A stretch of 64,000 nt of DNA from Psychrobacillus sp042944905 (GTDB lineage Bacteria > Bacillota > Bacilli > Bacillales_A > Planococcaceae): assembly GCF_042944905.1 (NCBI RefSeq), contig NZ_CP168496.1, forward strand, positions 3,782,001 to 3,846,000, read 5' to 3'. Positions 9,901 through 17,799 of the stretch are shown here, in pieces. The notes beneath the pieces were generated by a model that saw only the letters and a list, made by a program, of their open reading frames with translations, had not been told where the DNA came from and searched no databases. Both the position numbers and the translations under genes were made by a program. Positions within the stretch are counted from its first letter, which is position 1. Every line of letters starts with the position of its first letter.

Positions 9901-10510
9901 TACGGCGTTGACCTTGTGCAGTTTTCAACTCTTCTTTTAAGCTTTCTGTTTCACTCTCTAAATCAAGTTCTTGAAGTAGACGTTTAATCGCTTCTGCACC
10001 CATAGCAGCTTGGAATTTTGTACCAAACTTATCACGGTATGCACGATATTCTTTTTCAGAAAGTAATTGTTTCTTTTCAAGAGGTGTATCAGCAGGTTCA
10101 ATTACCACATAGGAAGCAAAATAAATTACTTCTTCAAGGGATCTTGGAGACATATCCAAAATTAGACCCATACGACTTGGAATACCTTTGAAATACCAAA
10201 TATGTGAAACCGGTGCTGCTAATTCGATATGTCCCATGCGTTCACGACGTACTTTTGAACGTGTTACTTCTACTCCACATCGATCACATACTACACCTTT
10301 ATAACGAACTCGTTTGTATTTACCACAGTGACATTCCCAGTCTTTAGTAGGACCAAAAATACGCTCACAGAACAAACCATCTTTTTCAGGTTTTAATGTT
10401 CGGTAGTTGATTGTTTCAGGTTTTTTAACTTCCCCGTAAGACCAAGAGCGAATTTTATCAGGTGAAGCTAAACCAATTTTCATATACTCAAAATTATTTA
10501 CATCTATCAA
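6908..10510 (-). CDS. rpoC: DNA-directed RNA polymerase subunit beta'
   Basis: The beta' subunit (1200 aa) carries the catalytic Mg-binding loop NADFDGDQMAVH near residue 450. The N-terminal zinc finger CHCGKY...CDRCG is at residues 60-78, and the second zinc site CNTKHGVCKKCYG is near residue 895. Length fits Bacillus beta'. The start codon is TTG (MIDVNNFEYMKIG), preceded by AGGGAGGT, as in B. subtilis. The gene lies 253 bp after rpoB, an unusually long gap that contains a duplicated rpoB tail and a GC-rich tandem repeat. A terminator follows the stop. Confidence 0.98.
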   Translation of the reverse strand: MIDVNNFEYMKIGLASPDKIRSWSYGEVKKPETINYRTLKPEKDGLFCERIFGPTKDWECHCGKYKRVRYKGVVCDRCGVEVTRSKVRRERMGHIELAAPVSHIWYFKGIPSRMGLILDMSPRSLEEVIYFASYVVIEPADTPLEKKQLLSEKEYRAYRDKFGTKFQAAMGAEAIKRLLQELDLESETESLKEELKTAQGQRRTRAIKRLEVVESFRNSGNKPDWMVLDVLPVIPPELRPMVQLDGGRFATSDLNDLYRRVINRNNRLKRLLDLGAPSIIVQNEKRMLQEAVDALIDNGRRGRPVTGPGNRPLKSLSHMLKGKQGRFRQNLLGKRVDYSGRSVIVVGPNLKMYQCGLPKEMAIELFKPFVMKELVERGLAHNIKSAKRKIERMHAEVWDVLEDVIREHPVLLNRAPTLHRLGIQAFEPTLVEGRAIRLHPLVCTAYNADFDGDQMAVHVPLSAEAQAEARLLMLAAQNILNPKDGKPVVTPSQDMVLGNYYLTLERKGATGEGSTFYGPEEVLIAYNTGHVHLHTRIAIDASSLKNQTFTEEQNKMLLTTTVGKVIFNEILPETFPYINEPTDFNLQIETPSNYFVSTNTDIKKHIEAMDLIQPFKKKILGNIIAEVFKRFHITETSKMLDRMKALGFKYSTKAGITIGISDIVVLPDKGEILEEAQGKVDKVIKQFRRGLITEEERYASVIGHWSKAKEIIQDKLMKSLDNSNPIFMMSDSGARGNASNFTQLAGMRGLMANPAGRIIELPIKSSFREGLTVLEYFISTHGARKGLADTALKTADSGYLTRRLVDVAQDVIVREDDCGTDRGLLIGSLMEGTEVIEEFGERIVGRHTKKTIFHPTTNEVILAKDGLITQDVARIIEEAGLNELTIRSAFTCNTKHGVCKKCYGLNLATGDTVEVGEAVGIIAAQSIGEPGTQLTMRTFHTGGVAGDDITQGLPRIQEIFEARNPKGQAVISEITGIVTEIDEIREGQKEITIQGNVETRKYLAPYNARIKVQVNDTIQRGQVLTEGSTDPKELLKVKDVSTVQVYLLKEVQKVYRMQGVEIGDKHIEVMVRQMLRKIRVIEAGETELLPGSLLDIHQFAEANKDAVLQGKIPATCRPVILGITKASLETESFLSAASFQETTRVLTDAAIKGKRDELLGLKENVIIGKLVPAGTGMQRYRQIQITSNKADKGKETISTE

Positions 10511-10626
10511 GGAGCCTACCTCCCTTTAGTCTTGTGTCTTTTAAAAGACTTTCCAAGTAGCTCTGCATAATGCAATTTTATACGGAAATACGGACAGGCA
10601 TCACCTGTCCGATTTCTTTTTACCTC

Positions 10627-10663
10627 TTATTCCACTATCCCTACTGGTTCCTCTTCTTTTGCT
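10627..10663 (-). repeat. partial duplication of the rpoB 3' end
   Basis: This 37-nt stretch matches the last codons and stop of rpoB (10764-10800) at 36 of 37 positions; the sole difference is CCC for TCC. It lies in the rpoB-rpoC spacer immediately before the GC-rich tandem repeat and looks like a local duplication of the end of rpoB. Confidence 0.85.
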
Positions 10664-10725
10664 CCTGCGCGAAGCTCGTCGCAGAAAACACTTTGCTCCT
10701 GCGCGAAGCTCGTCGCAGAAAACAC
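10658..10725. repeat. two tandem copies of a 34-bp GC-rich palindromic element
   Basis: Two identical 34-nt units at 10658-10691 and 10692-10725 each contain CTGCGCGAAGCTCGTCGCAG, which folds into a CTGCG/CGCAG hairpin. A related element lies at 40376-40403 after cotD. The sequence is clearly more GC-rich than its surroundings. Confidence 0.85.
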
Positions 10726-10763
10726 TTGTTAGTCGCCATGAAATAGTTGTCTAGCTGTATTCT

Positions 10764-13700
10764 TTATTCCACTATTCCTACTGGTTCCTCTTCTTTTGCT
10801 TGTGGCAAAATTCCGAGTGCGTCCGCTGCAGGAATATCGTCATCTTCATCTAAATCGCGAAGTTCAATTTCTTCTTCGTCAATTGTTAGCATTTTAACGT
10901 CCATACCTAAACTTTGTAATTCTTTGATCAATACTTTGAATGATTCAGGAACACCTGGTTCTGGCACGCTTTCACCTTTAACGATTGCTTCATACGTTTT
11001 TACACGCCCTACAACGTCATCAGATTTAACTGTTAAAATTTCTTGCAGTGTATAAGCGGCACCATAAGCTTCTAGTGCCCATACTTCCATTTCTCCGAAA
11101 CGCTGACCACCAAATTGCGCTTTCCCTCCAAGAGGCTGTTGCGTAACTAGTGAGTAAGGACCCGTTGAACGAGCATGTAACTTATCATCAACCATGTGGG
11201 CAAGTTTAATCATATACATAACCCCAACAGAAACACGGTTATCAAATGGTTCACCTGAACGACCATCATAAAGAGTCGTTTTACCATCACGGTTAAGTCC
11301 TGCTTCTTCCATCGTATTCCAAACATCTTCCTCGTTGGCACCATCGAATACTGGTGACGCCATATGAACACCTAGAAGTCTAGCAGCCATACCTAAGTGA
11401 AGCTCTAGTACTTGCCCAATATTCATACGAGAAGGTACACCTAGTGGATTTAACATGATATCAACCGGTGTTCCGTCTGGAAGGAAAGGCATATCTTCTT
11501 CCGGAAGAATCCTTGAAATTACCCCTTTGTTACCATGACGTCCGGCCATTTTATCCCCTACAGAGATTTTACGTTTTTGAACGATATATGCACGGACTAA
11601 TTGGTTAACGCCTGGAGATAATTCATCGCCATCTTCACGGTTGAATACTTTTACATCTAAAATTATCCCACCAGCACCATGAGGTACACGTAGAGATGTA
11701 TCACGAACTTCACGAGCTTTTTCACCAAAAATAGCATGAAGTAAACGCTCTTCCGCAGTTAGTTCTGTAACCCCTTTTGGTGTTACTTTCCCAACTAGGA
11801 TGTCGCCATCACGAACTTCTGCACCAATACGGATAATTCCACGATCGTCTAAATTGCGTAATGCATCTTCTCCGACGTTCGGAATATCTCTCGTAATTTC
11901 CTCTGGCCCAAGTTTCGTATCACGCGATTCTGATTCATACTCTTCAATATGCACAGAAGTGTAGACATCATCTTTCACGAGACGCTCGCTCATAATAACG
12001 GCATCCTCATAGTTATATCCATCCCATGTCATGAAGGCTACTAATACATTACGACCTAATGCTAGTTCACCTTTTTCCATAGAAGGACCATCTGCAAGCA
12101 TATCAAGCGGTTTAACTCGATCCCCAATTTTCACAATTGGACGTTGGTTAATAGAAGTACCATGATTTGAACGTTCAAATTTGTGTACTTTATAAGATGT
12201 TAAATCACCTTTTACTTCTTTTCCATCGACTTCTTCGATGCGACGAACTCTAATTTCTTTCGCTTCTACGTGTTCTACGATACCATGATATTTTGCAATA
12301 ACAGCAGCACCTGAATCACGTGCATTCACATGTTCCATACCTGTTCCTACAAAAGGAGCTTCTGGATTTAGTAAAGGAACTGCTTGGCGTTGCATGTTCG
12401 CTCCCATAAGGGCACGGTTCGAGTCATCATTCTCTAAGAAAGGAATGCATGCTGTCGCTGCAGAAACTACTTGTTTCGGCGATACATCCATGTAATCAAT
12501 CTGATCTCTTCTAAATACAGTATTATCCCCACGGAAACGACCTACTACTTCTTCTTTAACGAATGCACCATCTTCTGATAAGGGAGAATTCGCTTGTGCT
12601 ACCACATAGTTATCCTCTTCATCAGCAGTTAGATAATCAATGCGCGAAGTGACGAGACCTGTTTCAGGATCAACACGTCGGTATGGAGTTTCAATAAATC
12701 CAAATTTGTTTACTTTTGCAAAACTTGAAAGCGAGTTAATAAGTCCAATATTCGGACCCTCAGGAGTTTCAATCGGACACATGCGACCATAGTGAGAGTA
12801 ATGAACGTCACGCACTTCGAATCCAGCACGTTCACGCGTTAAACCACCCGGTCCAAGAGCTGATAGACGACGTTTATGCGTAAGTTCTGCAAGAGGGTTT
12901 GTTTGGTCCATGAACTGAGATAATTGTGAACTACCAAAAAATTCTTTAATAGATGCAATGACCGGACGAATATTGATCAATTGTTGTGGAACAATTGATT
13001 GTGTATCGTTAATAGACATTCTTTCACGAACTACTCGTTCCATACGAGAAAGACCAATACGGAACTGATTTTGTAATAACTCTCCTACCGAACGTAAACG
13101 ACGATTTCCTAGATGATCAATGTCATCCGTGTTTCCAACATTGTATAAAAGGTTAAAGAAGTATCCAACAGAGGAAACAATATCAGCAGGCGTAATGTTT
13201 TTCACTTCTGTTTCCACATACGCATTGCTAATTACATTTATCTCCTTTTGTTCTTCTTCATTTGGTGCATAGATTTTAATGGATTGAATGGTAATATCAT
13301 CTTCTAAAACACCACCTACTTGAGATAATGTTTTAAATCCTATTCCACTCTCTAAATGAGGGATTAGTTTATCAAGTACTCGACGATCTATCAGAGTACC
13401 TGCTTCTACTAATATCTCGCCTGTTTCAGGATCCACTAGCGTTTCTGCTATCGTTTGATTAAACAAACGATTTTTAATATGCAATTTTTTATTCATTTTG
13501 TAACGACCAACATTCGCTAAATCATAGCGTTTTGGGTCAAAAAAGCGAGAATACAACAAACTCTTCGCACTTTCAACTGTCGGTGGTTCTCCAGGGCGTA
13601 GACGCTCATAGATTTCAAGTAACGCTTTTTCAGACGTTTCCGTGTTATCTTTTTCAAGCGTATTACGTAGATATTCATTATCACCGATTAAATCAATGAT

Positions 13701-14318
13701 TTCTTGATCTGATCCTAAGCCTAATGCGCGAAGTAAAACAGTAACCGGTAATTTACGTGTACGATCGATTCGAACGTATACGACGTCTTTTGCATCAATT
13801 TCATATTCTAACCATGCTCCACGGTTTGGAATAACTGTAGATCCAAAACCTTTTTTACCATTTTTGTCTGTTTTGTCATGAAAGTAAACACTTGGTGAAC
13901 GGACTAACTGAGATACGATAACGCGCTCAGCACCATTGATTACGAAAGTACCTGTTTCTGTCATCAGTGGGAAATCACCCATGAATACATCTTGTTCTTT
14001 CACTTCGTCCGTTTCTTTGTTGTGGAGACGTACTTTTACGCGCAGTGGAGCAGCGTATGTTGCGTCACGTTCTTTTGATTCGTCGACTGAATACTTCGGT
14101 TCATTTAAACTATAGTCGACAAATTCAAGTGATAGATTGCCTGTAAAGTCCTCGATTGGTGAAATATCTTTAAACATTTCACGTAAACCTTCTTCAAGGA
14201 ACCATTCGTAAGATGCTGTTTGAATTTCGATAAGATTCGGAAGTTCAAGCACCTCACTAATACGCGCAAAACTTCTGCGTTGGCGGTGTTGTCCGTACTG
14301 AACTAGTTGACCTGTCAA
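10764..14318 (-). CDS. rpoB: DNA-directed RNA polymerase subunit beta
   Basis: The beta subunit (about 1184 aa) forms one pincer of RNA polymerase and binds rifampicin. The rifampicin pocket (QLSQFMDQTNPLAELTHKRR near residue 465) is wild type, so sensitivity is expected. Other conserved stretches are GDKMAGRHGNKGVIS and the C-terminal GGKAQFGGQRFGEMEVWALE. The start is set at TTG, three codons inside the longest frame, because AGGGGTGA lies 5 nt upstream and B. subtilis rpoB also starts TTG-Thr-Gly-Gln; the upstream GTG overlaps the ribosome site. The last 11 codons are duplicated in the spacer towards rpoC. Confidence 0.97.
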   Translation of the reverse strand: MTGQLVQYGQHRQRRSFARISEVLELPNLIEIQTASYEWFLEEGLREMFKDISPIEDFTGNLSLEFVDYSLNEPKYSVDESKERDATYAAPLRVKVRLHNKETDEVKEQDVFMGDFPLMTETGTFVINGAERVIVSQLVRSPSVYFHDKTDKNGKKGFGSTVIPNRGAWLEYEIDAKDVVYVRIDRTRKLPVTVLLRALGLGSDQEIIDLIGDNEYLRNTLEKDNTETSEKALLEIYERLRPGEPPTVESAKSLLYSRFFDPKRYDLANVGRYKMNKKLHIKNRLFNQTIAETLVDPETGEILVEAGTLIDRRVLDKLIPHLESGIGFKTLSQVGGVLEDDITIQSIKIYAPNEEEQKEINVISNAYVETEVKNITPADIVSSVGYFFNLLYNVGNTDDIDHLGNRRLRSVGELLQNQFRIGLSRMERVVRERMSINDTQSIVPQQLINIRPVIASIKEFFGSSQLSQFMDQTNPLAELTHKRRLSALGPGGLTRERAGFEVRDVHYSHYGRMCPIETPEGPNIGLINSLSSFAKVNKFGFIETPYRRVDPETGLVTSRIDYLTADEEDNYVVAQANSPLSEDGAFVKEEVVGRFRGDNTVFRRDQIDYMDVSPKQVVSAATACIPFLENDDSNRALMGANMQRQAVPLLNPEAPFVGTGMEHVNARDSGAAVIAKYHGIVEHVEAKEIRVRRIEEVDGKEVKGDLTSYKVHKFERSNHGTSINQRPIVKIGDRVKPLDMLADGPSMEKGELALGRNVLVAFMTWDGYNYEDAVIMSERLVKDDVYTSVHIEEYESESRDTKLGPEEITRDIPNVGEDALRNLDDRGIIRIGAEVRDGDILVGKVTPKGVTELTAEERLLHAIFGEKAREVRDTSLRVPHGAGGIILDVKVFNREDGDELSPGVNQLVRAYIVQKRKISVGDKMAGRHGNKGVISRILPEEDMPFLPDGTPVDIMLNPLGVPSRMNIGQVLELHLGMAARLLGVHMASPVFDGANEEDVWNTMEEAGLNRDGKTTLYDGRSGEPFDNRVSVGVMYMIKLAHMVDDKLHARSTGPYSLVTQQPLGGKAQFGGQRFGEMEVWALEAYGAAYTLQEILTVKSDDVVGRVKTYEAIVKGESVPEPGVPESFKVLIKELQSLGMDVKMLTIDEEEIELRDLDEDDDIPAADALGILPQAKEEEPVGIVE

Positions 14319-14519
14319 CTCATTCACCCCTCAATAAAGCGATAATAGGTCTTTCCCATATCAACAAATTAGTGTATGATATCGAAAAGACAAAAAGAAA
14401 ACGAGTTCTAAATAAGAGCTCATTTTTAAATAACCAAACTTTTCTTTCGGCCAGTATACCCGTATTTAATACATTTATTCAAAAAGGCATACGTCCTCAA
14501 AATAATATTTTTACATTTC

Positions 14520-14546
14520 ATTATAATATCATAGCGATTTTGTCAA
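14520..14546 (-). promoter_or_regulatory. putative rpoB promoter
   Basis: On the minus strand TTGACA (14541-14546) precedes TATAAT (14520-14525) with a short 15-nt spacer, overlapping the end of the rsmC-like gene. It leaves a leader of roughly 200 nt before rpoB. Both hexamers are near consensus, but the spacing is short, so the call is moderate. Confidence 0.5.
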
Positions 14547-14547
14547 G

Positions 14548-15150
14548 TCAATCTTTTGTAGCTTTTAAAATCCAGTAGCCTTTTGCTTTTTCTACTATTT
14601 CCACTTGACCAAAAATCTCTTCTAAATAACTAAAAGTTGATGGTGCCCCTTGTTTCTTTTGAATCACAACCCACAATTCTCCCTTTGAAACCAAAATTTC
14701 ATAAGATTCCTTGTAAAAACGAAAAATAGTCTCTTTTCCAGCGCGAATTGGTGGATTAGTTATAATAGCCGCAAAGTTTGCAGTCTGAACCGCTGACAAC
14801 CCATCACTTTCATAGATTCGTACATTTTGTATCCCGTTAGCAGCAGCATTTTTTTCTGCAAGTTGGATTGCACGTGTGTTAACATCTACTAAATGAACTG
14901 TTCTTCCTTCATTTGCTTTCGCAATAGACAGACCAATCGGACCGTATCCACAGCCTATATCTAAAAAATCTCCTTCTAGATCAGGTGTTTCAAAAGCATC
15001 GATTAATACACGGGAGCCAAAATCTACTTCGCTCTTACTAAAGACACCAGCATCTGTTTCAAATCGAAAGGCATTCCCAAGCAATGTAAAATTCCAGTGA
15101 CGTGGCTTACTTTCCGTTTGAGGTTTTCTAGAGTAATAGTGATCAGACAC
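14548..15150 (-). CDS. RsmC-like class I SAM-dependent methyltransferase (YbxB)
   Basis: Methyltransferase of about 200 aa, orthologous by position and length to B. subtilis YbxB and related to the 16S rRNA guanine methyltransferase RsmC. The SAM-binding motif I is FLDIGCGYGPIGLSIA near residue 60, and the catalytic motif IITNPPIRAGK lies near residue 130, where NPP is typical of base N-methyltransferases. The start is the GTG of VSDHYYSRKPQ because GGAGGG lies 7 nt upstream; the longest frame starts 25 codons earlier, inside the rplL terminator. It sits between rplL and rpoB as in Bacillus. The rRNA target is inferred. Confidence 0.85.
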   Translation of the reverse strand: MSDHYYSRKPQTESKPRHWNFTLLGNAFRFETDAGVFSKSEVDFGSRVLIDAFETPDLEGDFLDIGCGYGPIGLSIAKANEGRTVHLVDVNTRAIQLAEKNAAANGIQNVRIYESDGLSAVQTANFAAIITNPPIRAGKETIFRFYKESYEILVSKGELWVVIQKKQGAPSTFSYLEEIFGQVEIVEKAKGYWILKATKD

Positions 15151-15182
15151 CGAATAACCCTCCATAATACATACGAAGAAAA

Positions 15183-15212
15183 GCCCGTCGTTAACTGACG
15201 AGCTTTTTTTCT
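15183..15212 (-). terminator. terminator after rplL
   Basis: AAGCTCGTC pairs with GACGGGCTT around AGTTAAC on the minus strand, followed by a T-rich stretch. It sits between the rplL stop and the rsmC-like start and probably reduces readthrough towards rpoB. Confidence 0.7.
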
Positions 15213-15228
15213 TCGAACTGTACAAAAA

Positions 15229-15591
15229 TTACTTAACTTCTACGTTAGCGCCGACTTCTTCAAGTTGAGCTTTAATAGCTTCAGCGTCTTCTTTAGATAC
15301 GCCTTCTTTAACTGCTTTTGGTGCGTTATCAACTACTTCTTTAGCTTCTTTCAAGCCAAGACCAGTGATTTCACGAACAACTTTAATTACTTTAATTTTT
15401 TGATCTCCTGCAGAAGCAAGGATTACGTCAAATTCAGTTTGCTCTTCAGCTGCAGCAGCACCGCCACCTGCAACCATTGCTACAGGAGCAGCAGCTGTTA
15501 CACCAAATTCTTCTTCAATTGCTTTTACTAAGTCGTTTAACTCAAGAACTGTCATTTCTTTGATAGCTTCTAAGATTGCTTCTTTGTTCAT
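15229..15591 (-). CDS. rplL: 50S ribosomal protein L7/L12
   Basis: L7/L12 (120 aa) forms the mobile ribosomal stalk that recruits translational GTPases. It has the N-terminal dimerisation helix, an Ala-rich hinge (VAGGGAAAAEEQTEFD near residue 42) and the conserved C-terminal domain (ITGLGLKEAKEVVDNAPK). It starts 72 bp after rplJ with an AGGAGGAAA ribosome site. L10 and L12 are produced from one unit controlled by the L10 leader upstream of rplJ. Confidence 0.98.
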   Translation of the reverse strand: MNKEAILEAIKEMTVLELNDLVKAIEEEFGVTAAAPVAMVAGGGAAAAEEQTEFDVILASAGDQKIKVIKVVREITGLGLKEAKEVVDNAPKAVKEGVSKEDAEAIKAQLEEVGANVEVK

Positions 15592-15662
15592 TTTATTTTC
15601 CTCCTATAATGGATATTTTTTAGGCATTTTGCCCTTTTTTAGTTGTTAAGCCGCGTAATAAA

Positions 15663-16163
15663 TTATGCGCCTTGTTCTTCTTTTTGTTCTGCAACAGCTT
15701 TTGTTGCAAGCGCGAAGTTGCGCATTGGAGCTTGAAGTACTGAAAGAAGCATAGAAAGAAGACCTTCGCGTGATGGAAGTTCAGCTAATGCTTTCACGTC
15801 TTCAGCAGACGCTACAGTACCTTCGATGATACCAGCTTTGATTTCAAGATGTTCGTTCTTTTTAGCAAAATCATTAATGATTTTTGCAGGTGCAACTACG
15901 TCTTCGTTAGAAAATGCTACTGCATTTGGTCCAACAAGATGTTCGTTGATTCCATCCACACCAGCAACTTCCGTCGCACGGCGTGTAAGAGAGTTTTTGT
16001 AAACTTTGAATTCCACACCAGCTTCGCGAAGTTGTTTACGTAGTTCAGTTACTTGCGCAACGTTTAAACCACGGTAGTCAACTACTACTACTGAAGCAGC
16101 AGCTTTAAACTTTTCTGCAATGTCTTGAACTTGCACTTTTTTTGTTTCAATTGCTTTGTTCAT
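15663..16163 (-). CDS. rplJ: 50S ribosomal protein L10
   Basis: L10 (166 aa) anchors L7/L12 dimers to 23S rRNA at the stalk base. The sequence starts MNKAIETKKVQVQDIAEKF and contains VVVDYRGLNVAQVTELR near residue 24 and the C-terminal L12-binding helix ending in AEQKEEQGA. The start at 16163 is fixed by AGGAGGTGCC just upstream; a longer frame opening at 16301 runs backward through the structured leader and is not used. It is probably autoregulated by L10-L12 binding to the leader at 16164-16375. Confidence 0.97.
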   Translation of the reverse strand: MNKAIETKKVQVQDIAEKFKAAASVVVVDYRGLNVAQVTELRKQLREAGVEFKVYKNSLTRRATEVAGVDGINEHLVGPNAVAFSNEDVVAPAKIINDFAKKNEHLEIKAGIIEGTVASAEDVKALAELPSREGLLSMLLSVLQAPMRNFALATKAVAEQKEEQGA

Positions 16164-16375
16164 TTTGGCACCTCCTATAAGAATTGGCCATTTATACCGA
16201 CAAAAGAAAAGCCTCTGATCTACGGATAGACACAGAGGCAGAAAGTCATCATCTAAGAAGAATCTGAATTTGCTTGTCCTCGGTAGGATATTAAGTGACA
16301 TGCCACTCCTACTGTCTTCGGTACAAATGTATATTTCACAACAAAAGCCATCTTAACAGATAGACCTTTAGTTGT
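16164..16375 (-). promoter_or_regulatory. L10 ribosomal protein leader (autoregulatory RNA)
   Basis: The rplA-rplJ gap holds a long structured leader. It includes a GCCTCTG...CAGAGGC-type stem (about 16211-16240) and an upstream GACAGTAGGAGT segment. Position and overall form match the L10 leader found before rplJL in Bacillales, where L10-L12 binding reduces its own expression. The exact structure was not folded. Confidence 0.75.
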
Positions 16376-16381
16376 CAATTA

Positions 16382-17074
16382 TTATTTAATTGATTGAGCG
16401 TCAACTTTAACAGCAGGACCCATTGTAGTTGTAACATTAACAGATTTCATGTAAGTACCTTTAGAAGCAGCTGGTTTAGCTTTTTGTACTACTTCAAATA
16501 CCGCCAAGAAGTTTTCTACTAATTTTTCATCTTCAAAAGATACTTTTCCGATTGGTGCATGAATGATACCAGTTTTGTCAGCGCGGTATTCTACTTTACC
16601 AGCTTTGATTTCTCCGATAGCTTTCGTAACATCAAATGTAACAGTACCTGTTTTTGGGTTCGGCATTAAGCCTTTAGGTCCAAGTACGCGACCAATTTTA
16701 CCAACTTCACCCATCATATCTGGAGTTGCTACGATTACATCGAAGTCAAACCATCCTTGTTGAATTTTGTTGATGTATTCTGTATCACCAGCATAGTCTG
16801 CACCTGCAGCTTCTGCTTCTTTCAGTTTTTCACCTTTAGCGAATACTAATACGCGTTGTGTTTTACCAGTTCCGTTTGGAAGCACAACTGCTCCACGGAT
16901 TTGTTGGTCATTTTTACGAGTATCGATCCCTAAACGGAAAGCAACTTCTACAGTTGCATCGAAGTTAGCAGTGCTAGTTTTTTTCGCAAGTTCAATCGCT
17001 TCTTTAGCCGAATATAATACATTACTATCGATTAATTTTGAAGCTTCTTGTAATTTTTTACCTTTGTTAGCCAT
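16382..17074 (-). CDS. rplA: 50S ribosomal protein L1
   Basis: L1 (230 aa) forms the L1 stalk near the E site and can act as a translational repressor. Conserved features are TRKNDQQIRGAVVLPNGTGK near residue 52, the RNA-binding GRVLGPKGLMPNPKTGTV near residue 128 and the C-terminal SVNVTTTMGPAVKVD. Length is standard. It lies 126 bp after rplK, with a hairpin in the gap, and has an AAGGAGGAC ribosome site. Confidence 0.98.
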   Translation of the reverse strand: MANKGKKLQEASKLIDSNVLYSAKEAIELAKKTSTANFDATVEVAFRLGIDTRKNDQQIRGAVVLPNGTGKTQRVLVFAKGEKLKEAEAAGADYAGDTEYINKIQQGWFDFDVIVATPDMMGEVGKIGRVLGPKGLMPNPKTGTVTFDVTKAIGEIKAGKVEYRADKTGIIHAPIGKVSFEDEKLVENFLAVFEVVQKAKPAASKGTYMKSVNVTTTMGPAVKVDAQSIK

Positions 17075-17127
17075 TAAAATGTCCTCCTTGATAGTGGTTT
17101 TAGCGGAATAAACCTCCCACGTGTAAA

Positions 17128-17160
17128 GGTTGTAGTTATTCTAAGGAACAACTACAACCT
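17128..17160 (-). other. strong hairpin in the rplK-rplA gap
   Basis: AGGTTGTAGTTGTT pairs with AATAACTACAACCT around a short loop. On the minus strand the hairpin is followed by TTTACACGTGGGAGG rather than a T run, so it may be a regulatory or processing structure. The GTGGGAGG that follows also appears ahead of rplK. Confidence 0.6.
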
Positions 17161-17200
17161 CCAAAAAACAAATGCATTATATTAAAATGCACATTAAATA

Positions 17201-17626
17201 TTAGTCTTCGATTGTAATACCCATGCTACGTGCAGTACCTTCAACCATCAACATAGCTGCTTCAACAGACGCTGCATTTAAATCTGGCATTTTTTGTTCT
17301 GCGATTTCGCGAACTTTATCACGTTTCACTTTCGCCACTTTTACGCGGTTTGGTTCACCTGATCCAGATTGAATACCTGCTGCTACTTTAAGTAGCACTG
17401 CTGCCGGCGGAGTTTTTGTAATGAAAGTAAAAGAACGATCTTCAAATACAGAAATTTCAACCGGAATGATTAGACCTGCTTGATCGGCAGTACGTGCGTT
17501 GAACTCCTTACAGAATCCCATGATATTAACACCCGCTTGTCCTAATGCAGGACCAACCGGTGGCGCTGGGTTTGCTTTACCAGCAGGAATTTGTAATTTA
17601 ACAACTTTAATCACTTTTTTAGCCAC
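17201..17626 (-). CDS. rplK: 50S ribosomal protein L11
   Basis: L11 (141 aa) binds the GTPase-associated region of 23S rRNA. Conserved stretches are LQIPAGKANPAPPVGPALGQ near residue 9 and the C-terminal EAAMLMVEGTARSMGI. The start is the GTG of MAKKVIKVVKL: AGGAGGTG lies 6 nt upstream and the resulting 141 aa is the family length, whereas the longest frame adds 17 residues of leader. A sigma-A-like promoter lies at 17756-17784, so rplK-rplA can be transcribed separately from nusG. Confidence 0.97.
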   Translation of the reverse strand: MAKKVIKVVKLQIPAGKANPAPPVGPALGQAGVNIMGFCKEFNARTADQAGLIIPVEISVFEDRSFTFITKTPPAAVLLKVAAGIQSGSGEPNRVKVAKVKRDKVREIAEQKMPDLNAASVEAAMLMVEGTARSMGITIED

Positions 17627-17639
17627 GAGACACACCTCC

Positions 17640-17710
17640 TTAAGTCCGTGATGTGGTAATTGGGTTGCCCCTCCCACTCAAATATCTGTCTCTCAGCAAA
17701 TTGCTGATAA
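17640..17710 (-). promoter_or_regulatory. rplK leader with a GTGGGAGG...CCAC element
   Basis: Upstream of rplK the minus strand reads GTGGGAGGGGCAACCC, then ACCACATCACGGACTTAAGG, ending in the ribosome site. GTGG and CCAC can pair. A similar GTGGGAGG...ACCAC arrangement precedes rplA, suggesting a shared structural signal, perhaps an r-protein site. Function is inferred. Confidence 0.4.
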
Positions 17711-17755
17711 CATTAGAAAAATTCATACAGACTTATTTTAAGTCTGACCTTTGAA

Positions 17756-17784
17756 ATGATACCACTATTTTCAACCTTTAGCAA
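17756..17784 (-). promoter_or_regulatory. putative rplK promoter
   Basis: TTGCTA (17779-17784) and TATCAT (17756-17761) are spaced by 17 nt on the minus strand, just after the nusG stop. The hexamers are imperfect but the spacing is ideal, and the position gives a leader of about 125 nt before rplK. Confidence 0.5.
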
Positions 17785-17799
17785 GTAACTAAATTAAAA

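Noticed and set aside
14372..14578. Plus-strand reading frame in the rsmC-rpoB gap
   Set aside because: It overlaps the rpoB promoter and leader, is rich in rare Phe and Asn runs and has no ribosome site.
15663..16301. 212-aa version of L10
   Set aside because: The extra 46 residues translate the structured L10 leader; AGGAGGTGCC places the start at 16163, giving the family length.
17201..17677. 158-aa version of L11
   Set aside because: A GTG start preceded by AGGAGGTG gives the standard 141 aa; the longer form reads through the leader.
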